DNA of 6,145 bases from the NCBI GenBank assembly GCA_027046525.1, contig JALTYD010000028.1, positions 1 to 6,145 of the forward strand, given 5' to 3'. Origin of the DNA: Pyrodictiaceae archaeon. Lineage in GTDB: Archaea > Thermoproteota > Thermoprotei_A > Sulfolobales > Pyrodictiaceae. Below the pieces are notes generated by a model. The model worked only from the letters and a program-made list of their open reading frames with translations, did no database searches and was not told the origin of the DNA. Of this stretch, positions 1-6,140 are shown piece after piece; positions within the stretch are counted from its first letter, which is position 1, and each line of letters opens with the position of its first letter. The translations under genes were made by a program, and so were the position numbers.

Positions 1-644
1 AATCCGCAATTCCTAGTTATACTATATGGGAAATCTAGCTGGAATACTCTCTTGCTGAGGACTAAGCTCATCTTCTTCTGCACGAACTCCTCGAGAGAAT
101 AATGATCTTTGAAAATTGTAGTTTTATCTAGCAATGAAGCATACTTAGTATTTCTCAATAAATATCTGAGGAATAATAGAGATTCCACTAGGCCTTCTTT
201 GAAGTTCTTTCTATCTATCCTGTTAATGTATTGATTCAGACTAAGAACACCTCTATCTATAGCATGATGATGTAGGAGCGCAGAAAACCCTAGGATCCAA
301 AAGATCATAGATTCTCTATATAATTTTAATTTCCCGAAGTCATACGATAATAGTAAGAGAGAAGCATATGATAGTGCTTCATGGTCTCTAAAACTTGGAT
401 CTCTACCAATACTACAATCTCTGCTGAGAGGGTTTTGGTAGAAAGAAGCTGCTTTACCTATATCATGTACTAGACCTGCTAAGTATAAAACATTGTCTAA
501 GTCATCAATTCCACATCTACTACTTAGTATTCTACTAATTCTTGCCCATTCACTACTATACAATTTTTCGGCAACACAAGCTACTTCTACTGAATGATCA
601 TAGAGTTTCTCATTACACCATGCATATAGAGTATTCTCTACCAA
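1..644 (-). CDS. cas3'': Cas3'' HD-domain nuclease of type I-A CRISPR-Cas (3' end cut by window edge)
   Basis: Metal-dependent HD nuclease that degrades target DNA together with the separate Cas3' helicase. Manual translation of the minus strand gives an open frame of 214 codons with no stop before the window edge, so the C-terminus is missing. Residues typical of the family appear in order: H17 (in YDHSVEVA), the HD pair H60-D61 in LVHDIGKAA, H88 in FRDHEALS, and H125-H126-H127 in LLHHHAIDRG. All expected metal ligands are therefore present and the domain looks active. The start chosen is TTG at 644-642: it is the only usual start before the first conserved histidine (an in-frame TGA lies at 653-651), and a GGTGA ribosome site at 655-651 sits six bases upstream. 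The start lies inside the last codons of cas3', giving a 7-base overlap that suggests translational coupling. Family length is usually somewhat above 214 residues, so little is probably missing. The family is certain; the TTG start is an inference. Confidence 0.93.
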   Translation of the reverse strand, partial: MVENTLYAWCNEKLYDHSVEVACVAEKLYSSEWARISRILSSRCGIDDLDNVLYLAGLVHDIGKAASFYQNPLSRDCSIGRDPSFRDHEALSYASLLLLSYDFGKLKLYRESMIFWILGFSALLHHHAIDRGVLSLNQYINRIDRKNFKEGLVESLLFLRYLLRNTKYASLLDKTTIFKDHYSLEEFVQKKMSLVLSKRVFQLDFPYSITRNCG

Positions 645-2347
645 AAACCTTCACCTACTCTGTACAGACCATCTCTTAGAATAAGTGCACGGATTTTCTT
701 ACTACGTAGTAGATAAGTGAGAGAAGAACAACTTCTTAACGCATTCCGAATACTAGTTGCATCCTCTCTTACGATCTCTATATCTTTCTTTGTTTCTCTC
801 ACTAGTTTAACTTCTCCATCTATATTAAACCATCTATCAAACTCTCTGTGAGCTAATGTATTATCTATAGGGATTACGTAGTCATCAAGGTGCTCGAGGA
901 GTTCGTCGCTACTAATACCTAGGTCATTGTAGCTGGGTATGAGAGGTATCAAAACTCTACCAGTAACACTGCATATACTCTCTAGTATTTTTGAGACTGA
1001 TTTAGGAAGAAGAATTTTTGTAGCCAAGTAGTACAACTTGTTAAAAGTATCTATATCTACTCTTTTCTCCTGCTTATATAAGTCGAGTAGCCAGAGGTAT
1101 CCTCTCCAAGACTTATACTGTTCATCTTTTAGTAGTGGTAATCTAGGATTTATTTTCTTACTAGTAAACACTTCTGCTAATTCTCTGGCATATATCTTTG
1201 CCTCTTTGTGCTCAGGAGGTGATGTAAAGTATACTATACCTTCACCTCTCGGATTATGTCTACGGATTCTCCCCATACGTTGAATAAGAGACTCGATCCT
1301 AGGTATAGTAGCTGAGTTACTAGTGCTTAGTGGAATATCTGTTATAAGCAAATCATAGCTTATATCTAACCCGGCCTCAATAGCAGAAGTTCCTACTAGT
1401 ACTTGTATTGAGCTTCTACCAATGAGGTCTACTACTTTTCTCCTATCTATAGGTGTAAGCCTACCATGAATTAATACAGTATTATCTTCACCTAGCTCAG
1501 ATTTCAATAACCTATACTCGGTTATTGCTTCTCTAACAGTACCAGCTACTCTGAGGACGCTAAGTCCAGAATCTACATATTCAATTACTCTGTCTCTTAT
1601 CTGGTTATAGTCTAGTTCTCGATATACCCAGTTTGTCTGGAGAATCCAATCGTAGTAATCAGCATCTTCTACTACTTCGTACTCAACATTAAACTTACTA
1701 CCTAGGTTTAGACGCCTAATACTATACCTAGCTAGAGGTAAGATATCCACGACAGATATTCCAGTACCACTAGGATATACCTCTAACAAGCTTACTAGGT
1801 TATCAAGTGATAAAGTAGCAGTCTCAATAATAGAAGGTACACCTATATGAGATAGAGAATATAGTGCTGCTAATAATGAAGTAAACATATCCTCTCCACT
1901 CTCAAGAGGGAGATGTGCTTCATCAAATACATGTATAGATGATAATATATGGATCCTTGGAACTTCATAATGACCTAGATTTTCCTCGGGAACACATCCT
2001 CTATAGAAGTTTATAAAGAAGCTATCAAAAGTTGTAACAATTACATCAGATCCAAAGTATGGAGATTTGCCAGCTAGACCTAGACCATGTGCCTGATAAC
2101 CAATACTTGCTTCGCTAGATAACATGCTCAGGAGATAATCATAAGTCTTCTCTAGTATAGCTCTGAGCGGTAAGAGATGAATTAATCTACTTGTAGACAA
2201 ACTATTTTTTGCAGCTCTATAGATGTATGGCGAAGAACTTGTCTTACCATAGCCTGTTGGAGCCATAAAAACGATATACTCTCTTCCATCCTCAACTAAA
2301 CTTATCAGCCTATTAACACCTTCTCTTAACAAAGCTATTAACACCAT
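638..2347 (-). CDS. cas3': Cas3' superfamily 2 DNA helicase of type I-A CRISPR-Cas
   Basis: ATP-dependent 3'-5' DNA helicase/translocase recruited by the crRNA complex to unwind target DNA for the separate HD nuclease. The 569-residue protein shows two RecA-like domains: Walker A APTGYGKT at 29-36, motif Ia near LLPLRAI (58-64), motif Ib at VTTFDS (104-109), Walker B FDEAH at 141-145, motif III as TAT (176-178) instead of the commoner SAT, motif V around VGTSAIEAGLDIS (318-330) and the arginine-finger motif VI QRMGRIRRH (356-364). No HD domain is present; it is encoded by the next gene, as usual in type I-A. The C-terminal 200 residues carry no motif I recognise and correspond to the Cas3 accessory C-terminal region. 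ATG at 2347 lies 17 bases after the cas8a stop. No GGAG or GGTG sequence precedes it, unlike the other internal genes, and no ATG, GTG or TTG was found just upstream in frame, so initiation may rely on coupling. The call is secure. Confidence 0.96.
   Translation of the reverse strand: MVLIALLREGVNRLISLVEDGREYIVFMAPTGYGKTSSSPYIYRAAKNSLSTSRLIHLLPLRAILEKTYDYLLSMLSSEASIGYQAHGLGLAGKSPYFGSDVIVTTFDSFFINFYRGCVPEENLGHYEVPRIHILSSIHVFDEAHLPLESGEDMFTSLLAALYSLSHIGVPSIIETATLSLDNLVSLLEVYPSGTGISVVDILPLARYSIRRLNLGSKFNVEYEVVEDADYYDWILQTNWVYRELDYNQIRDRVIEYVDSGLSVLRVAGTVREAITEYRLLKSELGEDNTVLIHGRLTPIDRRKVVDLIGRSSIQVLVGTSAIEAGLDISYDLLITDIPLSTSNSATIPRIESLIQRMGRIRRHNPRGEGIVYFTSPPEHKEAKIYARELAEVFTSKKINPRLPLLKDEQYKSWRGYLWLLDLYKQEKRVDIDTFNKLYYLATKILLPKSVSKILESICSVTGRVLIPLIPSYNDLGISSDELLEHLDDYVIPIDNTLAHREFDRWFNIDGEVKLVRETKKDIEIVREDATSIRNALRSCSSLTYLLRSKKIRALILRDGLYRVGEGFW
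651..655 (-). promoter_or_regulatory. Ribosome binding site for cas3'' inside the cas3' 3' end (GGTGA)
   Basis: GGTGA lies in the Val-Gly-Glu codons near the end of cas3', six bases before the TTG proposed as the cas3'' start. The same GGTGA-A context, with a five-base spacer, precedes the cas7 ATG. Confidence 0.6.
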
Positions 2348-2364
2348 AGAGTCTAGAAATAGGA

Positions 2365-3576
2365 CTATATGTCTTCTTCGCGAGTAAATGCTAGTATTGA
2401 AGCTACTTCGGCTAACAGTCTAGTTCTACTAGTTAACAAGCCTATCTCTCTAACTCCATCTTTAGTCCTAACATATAGCTTCAACGGTCTACCTTTATCA
2501 ATCCTCGATAGTGTATCAGTCACTCCTGCAGCTATCCTAGCAGCATCATATAGTAAGCTCTTCGAACCTGTCTCAGAAAATAGTACTATCTTAGTCGAAT
2601 ACTCTTCGAGAAAACGAGCAACTGTGTTTCTAACTCCCTGGATCTTCTCAGCTGATATACCTCTAATATTTACTCTCCCACTTAGTAATCCTAGTAACTC
2701 AGCTAAACTATACGATAACTTTCTCAGAAAATCATGAGCATCTCTCCATCCAAACTCAGTACTAATATGCGAGGTTTTTTCAAGCAGTTTCACAAGTCTC
2801 GAAGTAGCTATCTGCTCAATATTTATAACAGTATAGGTCCCACCACCACTAATATGTGCTAAACCAAATACATCAAATCTCGCCCATGGATACAATACAT
2901 ATGATTCAACAATCTTAGAAGCAATTGCTAGCTGGAGAAACCTACTACTAATACTAAATTTTCTCCTAAGTGCGTCTGTATAACTACCAGTAATTCTAAG
3001 AGCATCTAAGTAGCCTTCTCTAATACCCTCTAAATTCTTCCATGCAAGAAGTAGGAGATTAAGAGTATCGCCATTACCTAGAAAACTACTACTAACACTA
3101 TACCCAGCTAATGCAAGAGCCTGCTCGATAATAGGTAGCTTATACTCATCTTTACTCTTTCTACTAGTTGCTATACTTGATGTACGTGGATATTCGTAAA
3201 ACTCAGCTCTACATAATGCAATACTATCCATCTCCTCAGATAAAGTACTAGACTCAGCCTCTATAGCTTTAGCACAGTACTCTAGTAGATCTCTAATACT
3301 TATAGATGTAGCACCAACAACACCTAGCTTAGCTAAAATTTTATCAACAATATCTCTCCTAGCCCTAGGCACTGGAGGTAATTTAGCTACCTCCCCCCAC
3401 TTTCTACTAGCTATAGTACGTATACCTTCTGCGAGAAAACTACATGGCTTCTCGACATATATCCCACCAGCTATATCTATAACTTCATCATCTACAGCAA
3501 CTGCTACTAGTGTTCTAACTAGAAGTCCTGGTAGACTATTTGGAGAACTACGAACAGGAATAAAACACTCTGGCAT
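2365..3576 (-). CDS. cas8a: Probable Cas8a large subunit of type I-A Cascade (Csa4/Cas8a2-like)
   Basis: By position this 403-residue protein should be the large subunit of the crRNA effector complex, which reads the PAM and helps open target DNA. I do not recognise a diagnostic sequence motif, and Cas8 proteins are very divergent, so the call rests on context: it lies between cas5 and cas3' in an otherwise complete type I-A interference operon that has no other large-subunit candidate, and the size is suitable. Visible features are a proline- and basic-rich stretch (67-74), a largely helical central part (145-230), an aromatic/glycine segment YPWARFDVFGLAHISGGG (229-246), and a mainly helical C-terminal third that could act as the Cas8 C-terminal bundle. 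There are no membrane segments and no zinc motif (C4, C45, C101 and C122 are scattered). The ATG is three bases after the cas5 stop, preceded by GGAGGAG. In the Sulfolobus arrangement I know, cas8a2 lies after cas3'', so its place here is different. Confidence 0.8.
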   Translation of the reverse strand: MPECFIPVRSSPNSLPGLLVRTLVAVAVDDEVIDIAGGIYVEKPCSFLAEGIRTIASRKWGEVAKLPPVPRARRDIVDKILAKLGVVGATSISIRDLLEYCAKAIEAESSTLSEEMDSIALCRAEFYEYPRTSSIATSRKSKDEYKLPIIEQALALAGYSVSSSFLGNGDTLNLLLLAWKNLEGIREGYLDALRITGSYTDALRRKFSISSRFLQLAIASKIVESYVLYPWARFDVFGLAHISGGGTYTVINIEQIATSRLVKLLEKTSHISTEFGWRDAHDFLRKLSYSLAELLGLLSGRVNIRGISAEKIQGVRNTVARFLEEYSTKIVLFSETGSKSLLYDAARIAAGVTDTLSRIDKGRPLKLYVRTKDGVREIGLLTSRTRLLAEVASILAFTREEDI

Positions 3577-3579
3577 AAT

Positions 3580-4425
3580 CTACTCCTCCATGAATACTAG
3601 TGGTATAATCTTTCCACAAACAGTTTCTCTCTCAAACTCTGCGATCTTAAATCCGCTCTTCAGAGGACAAGGAGAATCTGGTGCAATTATAACATTTCTA
3701 CTACTATACTCAGATACAGGTATTTCTACTTGGACCTTCTTCTCAGGATATAGAGCCTTACCAATTCTAGTTGCACTAAATGCTATAGGATCTTTTGGAT
3801 ACCAGTACTCTGCTTCTAGTAGCCTCGTTTTATGCTCATATGCCCCCCTAGAACCGTACAATATAGAGGATTCTCTACCAGTAGATTCTACTAAACTACA
3901 GCCTACTATTTCAGTAGATAATATCGATACAAGTCCTTCTCTAGAACCTATCCGTGTTACACTAAACAAGTTTGCTCTAACATCTTCTTCATAGATACCA
4001 TATTTCTCTAGTACTCTAGTATCATAGCATGATGCTAGACATATCTCAGCTAAAGGAGCATATACTAGACCGAATCCCTGGAGAGAAAACCACTGAGATA
4101 TATCTCTCCTATTCTCTGGCCGAATATATGGTATATTAAGATACTTTGTAGGATCTCTAGCTAGTACTATTCCTCCTCTTCTAAGACCAGCAGATGCAGC
4201 TACTAGTGCTTCAATAGCAATCCAAGATGAATAAAACTGCTTCTTCTTTGGCAAGACAATAATCTCTGGGATCTTTTTATGTATTATAGCGCCAGATAGA
4301 AGAGCTACAGCAATAGTACTAGGTGGTGGTAGTGGTAGAGAAGGACCACCAGCACTATATCTAATATCTCTAACACTCCATCCCCAGTGTGCTCCTACTA
4401 GTACTACTAACCCTATTAGGGCCAT
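3580..4425 (-). CDS. cas5a: Cas5a, RAMP-family subunit of type I-A Cascade
   Basis: Cas5 caps the 5' handle of the crRNA and joins the Cas7 backbone to the large subunit. In this 281-residue protein the N-terminal signature is clear: a first beta strand (LIGLVVLVGAHWGWSVRD, 3-20) followed by GGPSLPLPPPSTIAVALLSG (26-45), the proline-rich segment and helix start shared by Cas5 proteins. A second family-like element is SVTRIGSREGLVSI (155-168), resembling the T-R-I-G-S-[KR]-E strand of archaeal Cas5. The catalytic residues of the processing Cas5d type are not expected in I-A, where Cas6 cuts the crRNA; no Cas6 is seen here. The start ATG is preceded by GAGGAG with a six-base spacer, and a 28-base gap separates it from the cas7 stop. 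The stop lies three bases before cas8a, whose ribosome site is embedded in the last cas5 codons. The hydrophobic N-terminus is a ferredoxin-fold strand, not a signal peptide. Confidence 0.93.
   Translation of the reverse strand: MALIGLVVLVGAHWGWSVRDIRYSAGGPSLPLPPPSTIAVALLSGAIIHKKIPEIIVLPKKKQFYSSWIAIEALVAASAGLRRGGIVLARDPTKYLNIPYIRPENRRDISQWFSLQGFGLVYAPLAEICLASCYDTRVLEKYGIYEEDVRANLFSVTRIGSREGLVSILSTEIVGCSLVESTGRESSILYGSRGAYEHKTRLLEAEYWYPKDPIAFSATRIGKALYPEKKVQVEIPVSEYSSRNVIIAPDSPCPLKSGFKIAEFERETVCGKIIPLVFMEE
3583..3589 (-). promoter_or_regulatory. Ribosome binding site for cas8a inside the cas5a 3' end (GGAGGAG)
   Basis: GGAGGAG is formed by the last sense codons of cas5a, Met-Glu-Glu, just before its TAG stop. 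The core ends six bases before the cas8a ATG at 3576, so the two genes are tightly coupled. Confidence 0.8.
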
Positions 4426-4431
4426 ACTGTG

Positions 4432-4437
4432 CTCCTC
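4432..4437 (-). promoter_or_regulatory. Ribosome binding site for cas5a (GAGGAG)
   Basis: GAGGAG lies in the 28-base cas7-cas5a gap with a six-base spacer (CACAGT) to ATG at 4425. It supports that start. Confidence 0.75.
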
Positions 4438-4453
4438 AGCTCTTGTTGTAGAT

Positions 4454-5521
4454 CTACTCGCAGGGTGAGAACTTTCTACTATGCTCTTCTGCTCTTTTAA
4501 TTATCTCTCCTACTACATCTACGAAGTTTGAGTGCTCTTTAACTTCTACTCTACTCCTACTAGTATCTATTCTCGGCTTCTTAGCTGTTCCATGAGGAGA
4601 TATGTAGTAGTGTAGCTCAGCAAGGAGCGTATCACCGTAATTTTTACTGATAGACTCTAGCAGGAGTATTGTCTGCTCAATGTACTTGTCGTAGTGGCCA
4701 GCAAGTGCATTAAACCTTATAGGGTGTACAAGAGTAGCTACTATACTTTCTACTTCGGTATGTGGTAGAAACCTAGACTTCTTTGCACCAAATTCAGAAC
4801 TCGCTATTAATCTCATGAGAGCTCTTAGAGCAACACTTATCCTCTTGCTCCGATCCTCGAGACATACTCTCTTTTCTCCAAGTTCACCAGTACTAGCTAC
4901 ACCAATACCATCGAGATCAAGTGCTAGTGTTAATGTATAAGGTGCTGAGCCCAGCTCAACATAGTATATCATCTGAGCTGTTTCTTCGCCTGCAAACGGA
5001 TCATAACGTGTATGAAGCTGATAGTCTGTCGCTGTAGACTCTATATAACCATAAGCAGGCACCATATAACCAGTCGAGAATCTACTCGTCCTCTTCACTG
5101 GAGGCTTAGCAGTATATAAGAAGCCACCTACGTCTTCCACAACACAGTTCTCAACTAGTTGTTTCTCAAAATCATAAACTTTACCCTCTAAACCTAGGAG
5201 TTTCTTTGCTCTACTAGCATAATCCGAGAACCTAGCTAGTCTCTCTATTATCTCACGGCTAGAGTGTTTAACAAATACTCCCTGTCTACAGAGTGGACAG
5301 ACAGCTAAACCCTCACGCATAGCTTCTTCTGCAAGAACTACTTGGTATCCATGTGCTATACTCTGCCCAGATATTACTGGAACTAACTGGAGCCTATAGC
5401 CATCATCTAGCTTAACGACTATAGGTGCACGTTTATGCTTAGTAAGATTACCTATACTTTCTGCCATATTTAAAGCTTCCATATTCACTATAAGCCGTGC
5501 AGAGATAGACAGGTAAACCAT
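4454..5521 (-). CDS. cas7: Cas7 (Csa2/DevR family) backbone subunit of type I-A Cascade
   Basis: Cas7 polymerises along the crRNA spacer and forms the backbone that holds the guide for target pairing. From ATG at 5521 the product has 355 residues. Family hallmarks are ESIGNLTKHKRAPIV (21-35), the strand-helix element PVISGQSIAHGYQ (48-60), DVGGFLYT (130-137), and ETAQMIYYVELGSAPYTLTL followed by ALDLDGIG (180-207), which closely match my memory of Sulfolobus Csa2. A CPLC motif (C75, C78) with H86 and C126 nearby lies in the insertion between the first helix and the DVGGF strand and could bind zinc; I do not recall it in Sulfolobus Csa2. An upstream in-frame GTG at 5530 would add three residues, but it overlaps the csa5 stop and lies inside the ribosome site GGTGA (5531-5527), which is spaced five bases from the ATG. 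The ATG is therefore preferred. The gap to csa5 is five bases, so coupled translation is likely. Confidence 0.96.
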   Translation of the reverse strand: MVYLSISARLIVNMEALNMAESIGNLTKHKRAPIVVKLDDGYRLQLVPVISGQSIAHGYQVVLAEEAMREGLAVCPLCRQGVFVKHSSREIIERLARFSDYASRAKKLLGLEGKVYDFEKQLVENCVVEDVGGFLYTAKPPVKRTSRFSTGYMVPAYGYIESTATDYQLHTRYDPFAGEETAQMIYYVELGSAPYTLTLALDLDGIGVASTGELGEKRVCLEDRSKRISVALRALMRLIASSEFGAKKSRFLPHTEVESIVATLVHPIRFNALAGHYDKYIEQTILLLESISKNYGDTLLAELHYYISPHGTAKKPRIDTSRSRVEVKEHSNFVDVVGEIIKRAEEHSRKFSPCE

Positions 5522-5526
5522 ACTCT

Positions 5527-5534
5527 TCACCCCC
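5527..5534 (-). promoter_or_regulatory. Ribosome binding site for cas7 (GGGGGTGA)
   Basis: GGGGGTGA ends five bases before ATG at 5521 and also contains the csa5 stop codon TGA. It decides the cas7 start in favour of ATG 5521 over GTG 5530, because the GTG is inside the site itself. Confidence 0.75.
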
Positions 5535-6069
5535 TCTTAGGCTTAGTTATAGCTGAGAGAGCTAAATCGCGAGTAAGAGTATGGAAAAAACTCCGATTAT
5601 CTATACATTTAAGGAAAATTCTAACTTCCTCTCTACTAGGTTCTGGGGGACAAACATAACACTCTACATATTTCTCCTCAGTAGGTTTCGGCGAAACAAG
5701 CTCGCCACATATACCTGCATAACTACACTCCTCAAGACTCCTCAGTTTACGATAATCACAACAATGATAATCCTTCACATCATCTCTCGTCTTTATAGTA
5801 ATTTTATCACCAGGTCTAAGAGAAGAAACTACTCTAATAGCTTCATACAATGCATCTCGTACAACACTAGAAGATAATGCTTGACCAATTTTATCAACAA
5901 CACTGTATCTCCCACTTGCACTAAAGAACCTAAGTAGTTTTGAAAGACCATCAAAGTTCTCTACAAGACACTTCTCTGGACTAATTTCTTCTTCACTACT
6001 CCCTCTCCCATGTAATCTATCTAATAACTCTACCAGCTCTCTTCTTGCACCACTAACCAAACACTTCAC
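5527..6069 (-). CDS. csa5: Csa5 (Cas11a) small subunit of type I-A Cascade, with cysteine-rich C-terminal half
   Basis: The small subunit packs along the Cas7 filament and supports target-strand and R-loop binding. The call rests on position (directly before csa2/cas7, the standard type I-A order), size (180 residues; Sulfolobus Csa5 is around 150) and a Csa5-like helical core, RYSVVDKIGQALSSSVVRDA and LYEAIRVVSSL (54-84). Residues 85-180 should be the beta-rich C-terminal domain, but they hold many cysteines: C103, C104, C115, C121, C137, C140 and C155, with H102 and H163; C3 and C34 lie outside. This could be a zinc or iron-sulfur site and is odd for the family as I know it. An acidic stretch follows residue 22. 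GTG at 6069 fits a leaderless message from the TATA box about 26 bases upstream. TTG at 6060 is an alternative, with GGTGA five bases before it. A Cas4/Csa1 identity was considered and rejected, since no RecB-nuclease motifs are visible. Confidence 0.8.
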   Translation of the reverse strand: MKCLVSGARRELVELLDRLHGRGSSEEEISPEKCLVENFDGLSKLLRFFSASGRYSVVDKIGQALSSSVVRDALYEAIRVVSSLRPGDKITIKTRDDVKDYHCCDYRKLRSLEECSYAGICGELVSPKPTEEKYVECYVCPPEPSREEVRIFLKCIDNRSFFHTLTRDLALSAITKPKRG

Positions 6070-6092
6070 CAGGATTTTATTATACCAACTCC

Positions 6093-6107
6093 AAATATAA
6101 AGGTTTC
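6093..6107 (-). promoter_or_regulatory. Archaeal BRE/TATA promoter of the csa5-cas7-cas5-cas8a-cas3'-cas3'' operon
   Basis: On the minus strand a BRE-like GAAAC (6107-6103) leads directly into the TATA-like CTTTATATTT (6102-6093). The first start codon of the operon lies about 26 bases downstream of the box centre, the usual archaeal TATA-to-transcription-start distance. Transcription is therefore predicted to begin near 6072-6069, giving an almost leaderless csa5 message, or a leader of roughly ten bases if TTG at 6060 is used. No other TATA-like element was noted in the short gaps between the genes. This is inferred from pattern and spacing only. Confidence 0.65.
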
Positions 6108-6131
6108 TATATTCATAAGGGATGAAAAAAC

Positions 6132-6140
6132 AATATAAAG
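6132..6140 (-). promoter_or_regulatory. Second TATA-like box 38 bases upstream of the operon promoter
   Basis: CTTTATATT recurs exactly, 38 bases upstream of the proximal box (6102-6094). It could be an alternative upstream promoter giving a leader of roughly 35-45 bases, a duplicated factor-binding site, or chance in AT-rich DNA. The window ends five bases further on, so its upstream context cannot be judged. Confidence 0.3.

Noticed and set aside
1038..1283. Plus-strand 81-codon open frame
   Set aside because: It lies wholly antisense to the cas3' helicase, has no ribosome site or recognisable domain, and is a low-complexity Ser/Leu shadow of the real gene.
2369..2737. Plus-strand 122-codon open frame
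   Set aside because: Antisense to cas8a; Ser/Leu/Thr-rich composition typical of a reverse-strand shadow.
3590..3994. Plus-strand 134-codon open frame
   Set aside because: Antisense to cas5a, whose family motifs are clear; no independent support.
5581..5877. Plus-strand 98-codon open frame over csa5
   Set aside because: The minus frame starts behind a plausible promoter and fits operon spacing; the plus frame is a Thr/Ile-rich shadow.
5527..6069. Cysteine-rich protein as Cas4/Csa1 with an iron-sulfur cluster
   Set aside because: No RecB-like nuclease motifs (no recognisable G-x-D or E-x-K pattern in order), and the gene sits exactly where csa5 belongs with a Csa5-like helical segment.
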